Both the position numbers and the translations under genes were made by a program. Positions 24,731 through 37,640 of a stretch of 64,000 bases of DNA are shown one piece after another. Origin of the DNA: Chamaea fasciata (Eukaryota; Chordata; Aves; Passeriformes; Sylviidae); NCBI GenBank assembly GCA_029207755.1, contig JARCOQ010000012.1, forward strand, positions 868,001 to 932,000, read 5' to 3'. Within the stretch, counting starts at the first letter, position 1. Each line of letters starts with the position of its first letter. The notes under the pieces are model-generated. The model did not search any database. It was not told the DNA's origin and worked only from the letters and a program-made list of their open reading frames with translations.

Positions 24731-25793
24731 GAGGACCCTGACCTGGGTGGAAGGTACAGGGCTGAGGATTTAATCCCTTTTGACCTCAGTCACCCAATCC
24801 ATAAAACAGGGATAATAATGCTTGCAATCTTAGAAGGCTTTAACTGATTATTTGTTATGATCATCAAGAAGTTAGAAGGAAGGCTTTAATGACCTGAAAA
24901 GTCTATTAATTATTTTATCATCATTGTTGACAAATTATATGATTTTCCTCCTTTACCACGGAGTCCTTTTGATTGGGAAGGTTCGAGGTGAATTTTGTCT
25001 CCCTGTTTGATCACCCCTAGGCCAGAACACAGCTGAAGTCTTGGGGTATTATTACAACAGATAAGCAGAGCTTTCTGGGTAAAGTCTTCAGCCCAAGGTT
25101 TCTGTCTTTGTGTTTATCTCATTGTTATGGAGAAGGAATGAAAACAACGTGGCAGAGCCCGGTGCTGTGGTTAAGGATGAGGAGTGAGGAGGTGCTGCAC
25201 TGGAACAGGTACAGTGAGGAGGGCGCAAAGTCAGGCTGTGGAGATCCAACCACGTCCCCAAGTGAATCTTAATGAGGCACTGCATAAAAACCTATGGCTG
25301 TTTATCACTGCTAACACCATGACAACTGCATGGTTAATAATGCAATTTATGGAATCACATTCAAACCGTGTGTCTGTCTACACGAGTTCACTGATATGTT
25401 TTCTTTAATTCATTTGACCCAAACGTCAGTGTAAGCCACTGTAATAATGCTCATTCTTTATGCCCAAAATCTCATTAAAGCACCCATCAGGCAAGTTCCC
25501 TGTCCAAGTTATTGACAGTCTGAGACAAAGAGTTCACCAGCTTTTTTGGGAATTTCTTCCAGTGGCTAACTGGTACTGTTAACACATCTGTGTCATATTC
25601 CCTGTTGGAGTTTGGTGATTAGAAGCTGAGCCCACTCCACAAAAAGGGATGACTTCTCCAAAGTGCTTTAGGTGGTTCCTTGCATTCCTACTTTTTGCAT
25701 TTTTTTACACCCAGAGAATGAGCAAATGTTGCTTGTCAGCAAAGCCAACCCAGGGCAGGACTATTCTGATGCTCTAGAGTAAAGATTTTTATG
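24731..25793. other. Gene-free unique sequence
   Basis: AT-rich unique DNA with TTAATTATTTTATCATC near 24905 and a TTAATAATGCAATTTATGG segment near 25334. Nothing here reads as an exon. Confidence 0.4.
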
Positions 25794-26038
25794 AATCACC
25801 AAATCCCAGAATGGTTTAGGAGGGAAAGAACCTTAAAACCCATTCCATCTTCCCACTCCTGCCATGGGCATGGACACCTTCCACTGTCCCAGGTTGCTCC
25901 AAGCCCTGTCCAGCCTGGCCTTGGGCACTGCCAGGGATCCAGGGGCAGCCACAGCTGCTCTGTGTAGCCGGTTCCAGGCCCTCACCACCCTCTCTGGGAA
26001 GAATTTTTTCCTTCTGGCAGTATTTGGTCAAACCTGAA
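25794..26038 (-). mobile_element. CR1 LINE 3' fragment
   Basis: This reverse-oriented copy starts AATCACCAAATCCCAGAATG and passes through GGTTGCTCCAAGCCCTGTCC (with the common short deletion). It reaches TCTGGGAAGAATTTTTTCC and a diverged end near 26038. Confidence 0.91.
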
Positions 26039-29000
26039 AGATTAGCTTGTCTAGTATCAGTAAGGAGACATATCTCATGGCTGGTGTATTAGGAGGAAGC
26101 ACATCCTGAATTACCTTAATTCACATTTCATCTTTTTACCCCACAGGTCCAAACTTCTCAGAGCCATGGACACAGAGCCGACCGAAACGGTGCCAGAGCA
26201 CAAAGGGAACACGCTGGGATTGGGGCCAGCAGTTTGCATAGGCACAGGTAACCACGTCCGTGGGTAACTGTGGATCACCACGTGCATGGAGAAGCACGGA
26301 AGGCTGTGGGCAGGCAGGGGAAGAGCTCATTTTGTTATGGCCTCAGGACACTGAGCTAGAATCAGTCTAACAGGAAGGTGAATGTTATTGAGCCACAAGC
26401 TTTCTCTCAGATGGTTTTCTCTTCAGAAGTTTACTTTACCTCCCAAATTAAATTTTTTGGTAATATTCAATACCTTAAAAAAAAAAAAAAAAAAAAGACC
26501 CAAAAAAACATTAAGTTGTAGAAGTGTGTCCACAGTTATTTATTACCTGCCTTGTGGTCTGAACAAATATGATTTTGTTATTCTATGTTGTCAATAGGAA
26601 AAGCACATATGGTTTTGGTTGACAAAATTATGATAAAATTCACTGTATCCTAAAAAATGATTGAAAAGTTTGCAGATGGTTTCTGGGCATACTAGGGAGG
26701 GGGAGGATTGAATTTCAACAAAAGACGTGCCAAATTTTTTCCTCTTCTTACTGTTCACCCTGTTTCCACATCCCAGCTTTTTCCTTATTAGATATGAGGG
26801 TAAAGCAGGTATCCAGCCCAGAACTCATCTGTTTCTCTTTAGCTTTTGGCATTCCATCACACTTGGTCATGTTCACATGATGTTATACCCAGGTCCCTTC
26901 ACAGATAAACACGAAATGACATCATAAGTCTCAAGTCACAAACAGCAAAACCCAATTACAGTAATCTAAAGAATTTTGCACATCAAAAACTTCATGTTTG
27001 ATGAATATTCCTGATCTGACGGTTTTCAGTTAACCTGAATCGTGTGAATCTTGTCTTCTTTTTTTTTTTTTTTTAGCTAAGTTCTTTTCTCAGTTCTTTT
27101 ATTCCCCAAGGGACAAAAAATTGGGGAGAGGGCCAGAACTGCCAACCCTGAAGAGCAATTATCTTGTTTGCTTGGAACTGATAACCCTTTTCCTCAGTGC
27201 TGTTCACACAGGAAGGGCCAGACCTTCGCTGGGCTTTGCTGCAGCTGCTCCTGGAGCTTTTGCACGTTCCGTAAAACAAAAGACCCCTGCGAGCTCCACT
27301 TTGGGCATTTCATCTCCAAAGCATCTGTACAGAGATTTCACCTGTTACTGCAGAAACACATCTTCCTTCTACGTCATCTTTCTGGGGAAAATCCTGATTT
27401 ACCTTTCTGCTTGTCCCTAGAGGCTGCAGTGACTGGAGCCCTGTGAACGTGCTGGCTGGGTGGGCTGGCAGCGGGACAGACCCCCGGGGTGCTGAAGGGA
27501 GAAGGGCCTGGCAACTGCAGGCTGGAGGCCTTAAATTAATCCCCACGCACTGGGACCAACCTGCTCTGCAAAAACAACTGGTGGGGAGCACCTCTCACCT
27601 TCTCATGCTTTCCAGTAATTTGGGAACAGACTTCAACCTGTCATGGCAATTTTTCTCTCCACGATGCTCATGGTAGTTGATGATCTGCTACGTCAACACC
27701 TCTAACAGCTGTTACCATGGTGTGCGCACTCCACGCGGTGATCGGGGGGGCTGGAAGAACACAACCTGGGCAGGAGAGTCTGCTCTCCCCAGCAGAGGGT
27801 GGAGGGATGGTGTCCTCACTGTGTCTGGACAAGAGGCAAGCTCTGAACTCTGTCCCTGCTCTTTATTTTGAGCCACGTTAGTGACGGATAACCCAGAACA
27901 CGCAGAATTTATTTCAGAATTTATTCCACTTGCCAGAATATTTCCACCTCTGCCAAACCTGTCAGTGGCCTTCAGCAGCTGTCATCCCGCCTGCCCAGGA
28001 TGTCCAGGGAGCAGCAAGCCAGCCTGGAGCAGATGGATAATTATTGAAGGGAGAACATCTGGAAGGTGTCACTGGAGTGTTAGTAGCTCTCCCTGTCTAT
28101 GAGCTATGCCCAAACATGTCGATAAGTTTCCCAACGTGGAATTCATTTTTTCTAACAGGATACATGTGGAAGTTCATGTTTCAGCAGTGGCCAGAAGTGG
28201 CTTTTTTTCCTCTTCAAAAAGATTTGTGACCTCTTCTTCAGGCTACTGTAATGTGATTTATTCAGGTCTCCTCTCAGAGAGTGCTCATGGGGCCCAGTAA
28301 ACAGAAAACAGGAGCACAGGCTCCCAGCTCCAAGTTCCTGGGAGCTGTGCTCCATGACCTGCCCCTGTGCCCACGAGCACTGATGCTGGCACAGCTCCGT
28401 GCCAGGAGTCCAGAGCCACCAGGACACACAGGGCAGGCCAAGCTGGGGAAGGACAGCAAGAGTCCGTGTGCAGAGCAAGTGTGGGAGTGCAGGACGCAGC
28501 AGAGGGATGTTCCCCACCCCACATCTGCACCCAGCAGCTGCAGCCAGCTCTGGGCACTCTCCGTGCTCCATAAACATCTGGGACATGAAGGAAAACAGGA
28601 CGTGTGCCTGGTACAGCATCCACCACAGAAACACAGGGGTACAAGAGTGCCTGTGCCTCCTTCCTAGAGCTGCTTTCCTGCTGAGGGGATCCCTGGGACA
28701 TGGAGGGTGACAGCCCACGCCCACCCAGCCATTCCTGCTCAGGGCAAGGGCCCCTGTCCTACAGCACTGGCACACCTCCTGCATAGGCAATTACTGCACT
28801 GTGCAAAGGAGAGATTTTGCAAAGCCTTGAGCAGTGACCGAGGAGGGAGATGCTCCCCATGCCCACACCTGCTTCCAGCTGAGAACCAAATCTTATCTAA
28901 AACTATTTTCTCATTCAGCATGTCTCCAAGCACGCATTAAAATAATCAGTTTAACTATCACAATGACCCCAGACGAACACAGCAGCTGGAAGATCCATAG

Positions 29001-30989
29001 CAACAACTCAAACAACATCCTTGCAGAACATGGCACATCACGTGGCTCTTCCAACACCACACCTCTGAAGGTACTTCCTCAAAGCAACCATGGGAACAGC
29101 TTGGACAGAGAGCAACACACTTCTCTGCCTTGTCTGAGCTGCCAGCCTCTGTCCAAGGCCCTATGGGGCAGGGTCAGCACCCTCCATCACTGCAAGTTCC
29201 TGGTATGATGCATAAACCTCTAACCCACCAGTTCAGAGGGAAGAATTCTAGCCAATCAAACTTCCTGATTTGCAGTAAAATAACACATTCATTTACTTCC
29301 TTGAACCCACCAATATGCTGTTCATTTCAGTGATTGATAGAATTGGGTTATAATAAGCATACTTTATTATTGAAAAATTTAATTTAAGGTTTAAACATAA
29401 AACAAATGGTATTTTCAAATCTATTTTAATGGAGACTATCAAAACCATTCCATTGCCATAAGGGAAAAATTCTGTCTCCATATCTGTTATGTATATATGC
29501 ATAAAGTCTTCAGCCTACAAGTCAAAGTCGCCTGTCCTTCTATCAATCCATCATTTTGAAAATAGAATACAGAAAGCCTTATTTTTTCACTTAATTTTCA
29601 TTAGATTCTTGAGGGAATTAAAATAACACAATAATGGGCAAATGCTGCCACCACAAATCCAAATGACAGCAATGAATCTATTTATGGACAGAATTCGGCC
29701 AAAACTCTGGCTCAGAGTGCCGAGTACAGAGCAGACACCATTAAAGTACTCCTAGAGCTCGACCGTGTCAGGTAGGTAAATAATCGACTTCAAATGCAGG
29801 CAGGAATAAGCATTCCTTCAATGGCTGCTGTTGCCTGGTGCTCGCTGGGATGGACTGACCACATCGGGGTTTCGCTGCCCAGGTGTCAGCCTCACAAGCA
29901 CCAGACAAAGGACCCAGTCCAGGACACCTCTGGCCTTGCAGCAGGACTGGAGAGGCACCAGCTGTGTGGGGTGACTCTCCCTTTCTTTGTGCACCTCACA
30001 CCAGCCACCTCTCCCCACAGACACACTTGGAAAGGTATTTGACAATGTATTGAGAGACGACCTTCACAAAGCTTTTCCCTGACACTTTCCAGAGACCTCT
30101 CCATGGCCAGTGAAGACATCACCGTTCCCATCTTTAAAATAAAAAATGGCAACACGACACTGTCACGGCAGAAGAAAATCCCGAGCCCCTTCCCCTCCCC
30201 TGTCCTTCCCCATGGCTGCAATACCTGCTGTGTGACACAGGGGTTTTTCAGTACGGTCTTTCAGCCCCATCCTCTCATCCTCATGGCTGGAAGATGTCTG
30301 TGCCCAGCTGGTGGCCCCTGAAAGGCTCCGTTGCAGCCCCAGCCAGGGCCACACCCTGAGCTAGGAGCACTCAGGGCACCACAGCTCAGCAAAGCACCGT
30401 CCTGGGGTCGGGAAAAACAGGTGCCTATGCTGGCCCTGCTCTCCTCAAACCCTTGCTCTATTCCTGTTGTTTATTTGTGGACATAGGCAAAACATGCTTT
30501 AAATCTGAATATAGGTAAATAAAATGCCATGTGGCTGCCAGCTTGTTGTTGGTAAGTTCAGCTTCAACCACACGCTGAAGTTCAGGTGGGAGGAATGTTC
30601 TCATTCATGTTTTCCTTACATTTTCTTAAAACACCTCAAACCACAGCACCACGTGAAAAGCACAAGGTGTTGGCTGGGTATTTTTTTGATTTTTTTTAAA
30701 TTACTTAAATGATGGTCTATCTTCTAATGGGGTTTGCCCACTGCCCTGGTAAGCCCACAGCTTCACCTCCTCAACAGGTCAGAGCCTTGGTACATTTTGC
30801 CTTGCTGCAGGAAAGAAATTTATCTTTTGCAATGACTTATTCTTTCCCTGGATGTTCCTTTGATGCAGGTCTATTGTTTCAGGGGAAAACAAATGTATTC
30901 CTTGAGCAGGTTTGTGCCTTCAGTGGAATTTGTCTGAGGAGGTTCCACTGCACAAACACAAAAAGCCGTAATAGATGCAGGCTGGGGCT
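26039..30989. other. Gene-free unique sequence with short homopolymers
   Basis: It contains poly-A (26477-26496, 20 bases) and poly-T (27059-27074, 16 bases). GC-moderate DNA lies at 27400-28800, where long overlapping frames on both strands (for example 212 codons, minus, 28152-28790) have no protein features. The segment 29290-29790 is AT-rich and CNE-like. No exon is recognised. Confidence 0.4.
27787..27802 (+). promoter_or_regulatory. CTCF-like motif
   Basis: CCCCAGCAGAGGGTGG resembles the CTCF core CCAGCAGAGGGCGC, with one or two mismatches. Isolated matches of this quality are common, so occupancy is uncertain. Confidence 0.25.
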
Positions 30990-31560
30990 GCCGCACGCAG
31001 GCACATGTCAGGTTTGATGACTGATGGTACTTACACAGATTTACACAACAAAAAGTACATTAAAAGGACGTTAAGATTGTGAGCCAATGTCACAAAAGCG
31101 TGGAAATTCACATTTCAGGATTTAAACTTCCAATATTGACATGGAATGCTGAATATTAAAATGGGCTCCCATTAGAGTGAAGGCCCTGAATAATTTTTAA
31201 TCTAGACTATTAATTTCCTGAAATTTGTTGTTCTCTCTGCCTCTTAAGGCCTTCACATTTTTAATTAACTTTTTGTTGTGTCCTTGTCTTGTAATTTCTG
31301 AGTTGCTCCTCCAGTATAATTACATAATATATGCAGCATGTGTGATAGCTTAATTGGAAATATTAACCACAATATGCACGGAAATCATAAAAAGCTTCAT
31401 GAAACTTTGAGAGTAAATGTTTCTACAGCTTTAGTGAGTTTATAAATGGTTGCTTCCAGAATTATTCTCTAATAAAAACAATTACACCTAATGCCAGCCC
31501 AACCTGGAGTAGAATTAGGAATAAGGAGAATAATTAGTACCTACAGAATCCCTATCACTG
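30990..31560. other. Conserved-noncoding-like AT-rich block
   Basis: This long AT-rich, non-repetitive block has a TTAATTAA homeodomain palindrome at 31261-31268. It also has TTAATCTAGAC near 31198, TAATTACATAATATATGC near 31317 and AGCTTAATTGG near 31348. It contains no simple repeat or CR1 piece. Its length and motif density make it one of the stronger CNE candidates, still unproven. Confidence 0.35.
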
Positions 31561-34500
31561 CGATGTTATTGGTTTCAGGTGGAAAAACAGATTTAGGCAG
31601 AGGCAGCCAACATTAACCCCCTCTCTTTGATCCCCTGACCCCCTCCCCCCGGGTCTGGCATTATTCCTACAAACCCCTTTTGGATCCAAAGCTTTCAGAT
31701 GTTGAATTGCTCTTAGGAGATGGGGAGCACTAAAATAAATGGGAACCGAAGGTGCTTAGAAACGTGTGCAGCCTGAAGGATGCAGAGCTAAAAACAGGAA
31801 AGTAAATTGTCTTTTGATATTTTTTTGTAGCATTCAAAAAGATTATTCCCAAGTTTATGCCAGGTCTTATCCTGCTGTCAGCTCTCTCAGGCTATTTTAC
31901 AAGACTTGCGAGCAAAAGCGTGAGCAAACCCAACGTGCTGTAACTAACTCACAGCCTTGCTGCAGGAATATGCAAGTTAAACCAGTGGATAAAAAACTAC
32001 CCCCATAATGACTACTTGCTCTGCTCTGAAAGGGGCTGGGACAGAGGGAGGGAGAGGAGGACAGAGAGGAAAGCAGAGTGCAACAAGATAAAGCAGAAAC
32101 TGCTATTTTGAATACAATTTATGTTTGCTAATTCCACTTCTATTCCTCCAGAAGTGAGACTCCATCTTAAAGCATGCTGCAGCCATTTTACCTTCACCAA
32201 GAAGGAACAGAAAATGGGATTCTTCCCCAAATAACCCCCAATACTGGTTCATGGGCTGATGGGACCTAAGCAATGGCTAATGGATGATTAGGGCCAGAAG
32301 CAATTAAAAAGAGGAATTTTCTTAATATCTCCAGATAACTCTGTAACTCCAAGGCCAAAGGAGCTGCCTGTCTCCAGAAGTGTCCCCACATTTCCATGTT
32401 AAACTGGGATTGCAATTCATCAACCCTTAGACCTTTTATTTCAAAATACAATCATTTTTGGCTTCCATTTTTGTTGAATTTGCTTTCCTGCCTGCCGCAG
32501 CTTCACCTCAGATGAGCATAAAGAGTGTCTCCCATTCCCTTCCCGAGGCAGTGGCTGGGAGCTGCCATCCTGTCAGGGCACTGAGCGGCAACACCGAGCA
32601 CGGCCCCGGCACGGGAGAGAGAACAAGGAGGTAACAGGGCCCAGGGGAAACACCTCAGTGCTCAACAGCAGACAGGCGGAGGTGGGACAGCGTGTGGAGG
32701 ATGAACCACCCGTTGCAGAGAAATGTGTCTGTGATGCAGGACATGCCAGAGGCTCTCCAAGGCACCAGTGAAAGGAAGAACCTGCACCAGGCACACGCCG
32801 TCCGCACAGAGGACATCGCTGGCACAGGCCCCTCCCGACACTGGCCAGGGCTTGGTGAGGCACTTTCCAGAGCCTGAGGAAAAGCAGGTATATTCTTTAT
32901 CAGTTCCCTGAGTGGATAATGAATGCACAGGTCTGATGTGCTCTGGAGAAAGAGTCTCAGGTTCTGAGAGTGGCAAGGAGAGCATCAGAGATAAGTCTGT
33001 CAGTGAAACAATGAGCTGTTCTGGCCATATTTCATGTCCCTGGATCAAAGTCCACTATTCCTTTTCAGGCACTCCTAAAACTGGGGTTTGAGAATCAGGA
33101 GAATACCACTTCTACTGAAGGGAGTTGTGTAAGGAGTATCTCAGGTGGTGGAGGATTGTTTTCCCACCAGAAAGTAAAATGAACACGGGTTATTAAAAGG
33201 AATTGTTTTCCTCCTCATAGAAAAAACCACACACACAGAAATTTGGATACAAGATAATCCAAGATGTGACAGGAAAGAGGCAAACACTCCAACTAGACTG
33301 TCTCATCGCTGTATGGCCCTGTTTACTTGCAAGCAACCTGGGAAACCTGCGCAGCTCCCAGAGTTGAAGCCTTCAGGGGTTGAAATGTGGGGTTATCCCA
33401 AGAAGGAGATTTCAGCCTCCACTCTGACTAAAGCCAGCGTTACCGGAACAGTGGCAAGTGCTCCTCATCCTGAGCTTCAGCAGCAGAGCACTATCAGTAA
33501 CTCTAAAAGCCACGCTGTAGCTGACAAATTGTTATGGCAGAGCACAAGGGCATCTCCCAAGCGTCCCCATGCTGCCCAGCCCCGAGCTTGGCTCCTCTCC
33601 CACACAGCCTCCACGTCCCAGCCGGCAGACACCGAGTCGTCCTCCCCTGCAAGGCTGAGAAGGGCACTTTATTCTTTCCAGGTGTCCTGCCCTGGTTTAT
33701 TTATGGGCTCACTTTCTTCCCTGGTGTGAGAAACCCAAGCTTTTAGCCAGCTGGGAAGGATTGGCAAGATGCATTTGGAAGGGGAAAAAAATTAGCGACA
33801 CTTTTTTCTCTCTAACCTTTGCTCACCTTATCAGCAGGGGATTTTCCAGAGCCTCAGCATCTGCCCCACAAGCAACATTGCATGAAGGCACTGGGTGCTG
33901 AAACACCGTCACATGTGATAAACCTGGGCTCTGGCTTAGGATAAACCTCCCATGAGGAACACAAAGGAAGCCAGACTGGTATTTCTGTTCTCCAGGGCTT
34001 TGGTAAAAATCATAGCAAGCCCAGGAGCCATCACATCTCTTGCAGGCCTGATAAAGTCACCTTCTCCTGTTTCCAAGCCAGTGTAGCGGGGATGGAGAAG
34101 AGAGATCCCCTTCAGTACCACATCAACCCAAAATGACATCAAGCAGCTCCCAACAGCCCAGGAGCCCAGTAACCCTCCAGCTGGATGATTCTCATTTTTC
34201 AAATGGAAATGGCACAACAGAAAGGAGCAGTAGTGCATCACCAGTGGCTCCTCCAGCTGCAAATTCACACCGGCAGTGAGGGGTCTTTTCCTTTGCTGGA
34301 AAAGGGACACAGAGAACATGCTGCAGCAGTCTCACGAAGCCCAAAATCCCCGTGGAACCAAAGGGAAGTGAAGTTCAGCGGTGTTGGACAGAGCCCATGG
34401 GGCCGGTCCTTATCACCAAGCTCCTGCTCTTGGACTCCTGGTCATCAGGAAGGTGAAGGGGGAAACTTGCCAGAAGCTCAGTTTTGTAACACAGAAGCAT

Positions 34501-34599
34501 GAAGACCCTGGAGAAGTTGTTTCTTGAGAGAAAATTAATCTTGGGTTCATCAAAATGAAGTGTCAGATACCTTTATGCTGATGCAAGAGAGATCCTACC
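31561..34599. other. Gene-free unique sequence
   Basis: Mixed-composition unique DNA. A C-rich tract (CCCCTCCCCCC) lies near 31641. No repeat family and no convincing exon; the longest frame is 138 codons (plus, 33313-33729), without motifs. Confidence 0.45.
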
Positions 34600-35045
34600 C
34601 CGCTTGGTTAATGGCAGGTTATTCTTTTTCCTACGCTGTCAACTATTGTTACTGATTGTTAATAGCATTAATATTTCCATCACTTAATTTATTTCATTAA
34701 TCCCATTCAAGTTTACCATTGCCAGCATATGAACTGTAAATAGCAATAATAATGCCATCAAGGTTAATATCAGTGATGCTGAAGGGTATTATGTAAAACA
34801 CGGGCTGTGAGCGGCAGCGAGACAGGCGCCTATAAAACCTGCCCGCGCTAGCGGGGGGTGGGTTAAACAAAGGTCTCGCGCAGATTTACGGAATTGCGTT
34901 ATCTTCTGGAAGAGGTGAAGATTTAATACCCAAAGCCTCCTTTAAATTTCCTATAATGTTCCTTTCTATCCCTTGACTGTAAAAATACAGCCAGAGACAT
35001 CCATAAGGAATGGCGTTTTTAGCTTAAATTATTAAAAGTCTAATA
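34600..35045. other. CNE-like block containing a CpG-rich core
   Basis: An AT-rich first half has SOX-like ACTATTGTTAC near 34642 and an OTX/PITX-type TAATCCC at 34698-34704. It passes into a CpG-rich core (34800-34890) with GCGCTAGCGGGG and CTCGCGCAG, then returns to AT-rich DNA. The juxtaposition of homeodomain sites with a small unmethylated-looking core and a TATA box suggests an enhancer with its own initiation site, or a minor promoter. Confidence 0.4.
34831..34837 (+). promoter_or_regulatory. TATA box in CpG-rich context
   Basis: GCGCC followed by TATAAAACC and GCCCGCGC is close to an ideal TATA box with GC flanks. A start site would be expected near 34861. No coding frame or clear splice donor follows closely, so a non-coding or enhancer transcript is the likeliest product if it is active. 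Confidence 0.35.
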
Positions 35046-36126
35046 GTGGTTTCAGTTTGCTTCTAAAAGCAAAGGCAGTGGCAACAGACAGCTTGTCCCC
35101 TTTTAAATCCCGACGTGCAGGTGTTGGGGTGACTCCAGGCAGTGCAAGGAAAAGGTCTGTAACGGAGCACAAAATTATGGATGTCCCCTGAAAGCCAAAT
35201 GCTGGGTGGGAAGGGGGAGGCAGCAACAGGGGACCCTGACAGGCAAGAGACCCACAGTGCTGGCCATGGGGGGGTTCTGGACACTGTTCCCAGACAATTC
35301 CATGACACTGCACACCCAGGGTTGCCCTGAGCACAGCACATGTGACTGAGAGAAGCAGCCGTCCCATCAGCACTACCATACCTGCAGTATATACTACCTC
35401 AAAAATGAAAATCCGTCTGCCACCTAAAGGCTTATCAGCAATTAAAAGGCTGGAACACTTCTACACGAACGACTGTTCTCACAACGGGAAGGCTCATGGC
35501 CCCGAGGGGACACGTGTCCTTCGTGTTCCTCACTGTCATGTGCAGGTAACCCAGCACGTCAGTGCCCTTGTCCCATGGGGGCCAAGGCGGGAAGCAGAGG
35601 GGAACCCCCCAGGGACATCCCCGTTACAGACCCAGCAACCTCAGGAAATATTTGCTAATGTTACTTTGGAAAAAAAGGGGGTAAAAAGGATTCAAGAATG
35701 AGAATTTAAACCCTACAAGAATTTTGGGAGAATAAGGGAGCCGCTGGTAAAAAGACCACTGAAAACAGGGGCTGAGGGAAGAGTGGGGAAAGGGCTCCGT
35801 ATGCCCGTCTGGGCAAATCCATCCTCTGGGATGGAGTTCTGGAGATAAAGAACGCATTGCCTTCCTGCGCCCAGCCAGTGGGATTGAGTATTCACACCAC
35901 TGGGTTTGGGAGGAATCTGCAAAAGAGCCGGAGCTATAAAATACCTTTCTGCTCCTTTTTCATGGCTGCTGCTGCTGAGGGTGCAGGAGTCTGCCAGGGC
36001 AGGGAATGGAAAAGGATGTTTGCCATGGAGGACGGCTTCGTCCTGCGCTGGGAAGTGGCCCATCCACACAGACCCTCCTTTCTTTGTTACATCTGCCATG
36101 CCTTGAAGAATTAAATTAGATATACA

Positions 36127-36212
36127 AGGGGGAAAGAGAGAGGGAGAGAGGGAGGGCAAGGGAGGGAGGGAGGGAGAGAGGAAGGGAGGGAGGGAGGGTG
36201 AGAGGAGAAAAA
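36127..36212. repeat. GGGA/GAGA purine-rich simple repeat
   Basis: About 85 bases almost entirely of G and A, with GGGAGGGA units interrupted by a few C or T residues. Confidence 0.85.
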
Positions 36213-37299
36213 AGGCTCAGGCAGGAATATATTTCCTATGTCTGGATAAGGGGAAGGATTCGAGGTAATTGCTTGCTTTTCTCATTGTTCTCAGCTGCCA
36301 AGCAGAGATTCATAGAGTGTCTGCAAAGATCTCTCTCTTTTTTCTTTTCCTTCTAATTCTTCACCCCCCCTGAACCCCCATCTGTCCCGATCCCTATCCC
36401 TCCCCTTCCTCCTGCTTATTCCACCCTAGAAGGAAAAAAAAAAAGTAATTTGTCTGTTTTATTTATGATGCAATGAAGGTATGCTGAACGCATCGGGATA
36501 ACCTGACACTGGTCAAACTATCTGTCAGCAAAGAAGAACTGCCTTCATACTCCAGCGAGTGCATAATTTAACCATTTCTCTCCCGGAGGCCAACGCCAGC
36601 CCATCCATTCCCACCACGAGGGTTTGTCACTGCTCCCTCCACGATCAAACACGGCGTTGTTGGCAAAAACCAGCATTTGACATGTTTTCAATCAACCCTT
36701 TATCTTCTCATTTTCGCTAGTCATATACAGATTGTCTGCATGTAATAAAACTTCTCCTTGGAAAAATAGAAAATTATTTGAGATATTCAGATGAAAGCCA
36801 GGTCCCAAAACAAGATGGAACACACAAATCTGCCAGCTAGGAAACCAATTCAGGATGGATTTAGGACCCAGATAGAGCCAGACAATTGGATGCTGAGTAT
36901 GGGGAAGAAATAGTAATGCCTCAGGTCTGGGAGAAGTACAGCTAATCCTTTCCTCCTGATGCATGGGGAGCAACGGCTTCAGCTCGGGGAGAAAATGCAA
37001 CCCATCCAGTGAGCAGGGTGAGAGGGAAACGGGAGCTAAAGGAGGGAGAAAGCCAGAGGGAAAAGCAGAAGACAATAGCAAATAATATTCTGGAAAGATT
37101 AGAAATGTGAACCCAGAATAAAAAAAAATTAAAAATAAATAAAATTAAGTGCATATGGTTCTGTTGGGGTTTTTTTTAATTTTAAAAACTCCAACAAAAA
37201 AAAAAAAAAAAACCATAATCGACACAAACCCTGTTGGAATGGGATGGAGCAAAGAGGGGAAGGGAATTAGTACTTTGAAGCCACCATTGTGCCTTAGTC

Positions 37300-37640
37300 G
37301 CGATCCCTTTCCATGACCCCAGCGGGCTCGGGGGGAGCACGGTGAGCACGCTGGCTGAGCCGCTGCCAAAGGGGCCATTTTCAGCACGGACTGCGCCGGC
37401 AGTTCCCGTCCCCACCAAGGGCAGGGGATTCCCAGGCAGCTCCCGTGTCCCCGGGGCCGTGCCGGGACTGAGGGCAGCTCCTGCTATGACCCGGGAAAGG
37501 ACTGGGCGAGTTTGAGCAGCTTGCTGATATGACCACAAGCGGCCCTGAGGATGCGGCCCCGGCCGCGTGCTCCCGCAGCGGGAAGCGCTGCCAGGCAGGA
37601 CTGCCCGAGCCCGGGCTGAGCACACCCGCAGCATTCTGAT
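37300..37640. promoter_or_regulatory. Small CpG-rich island
   Basis: GC content and CpG density rise sharply over about 340 bases, with CGCGCCGGC-like and GCGGCCCCGGCCGCG segments. The island is flanked by AT-rich DNA and an A17 run. No TATA box or exon structure is evident. It could be a CpG-island promoter, an orphan island or a GC-rich repeat remnant. Confidence 0.35.

Noticed and set aside
27059..27098. T16 followed by AG, resembling a splice acceptor
   Set aside because: Downstream DNA has no sustained frame or paired donor, and homopolymer runs followed by AG are common.
28152..28790. 212-codon minus-strand frame overlapping several others
   Set aside because: Frames on both strands are open together in GC-moderate DNA, and none has protein-like features.
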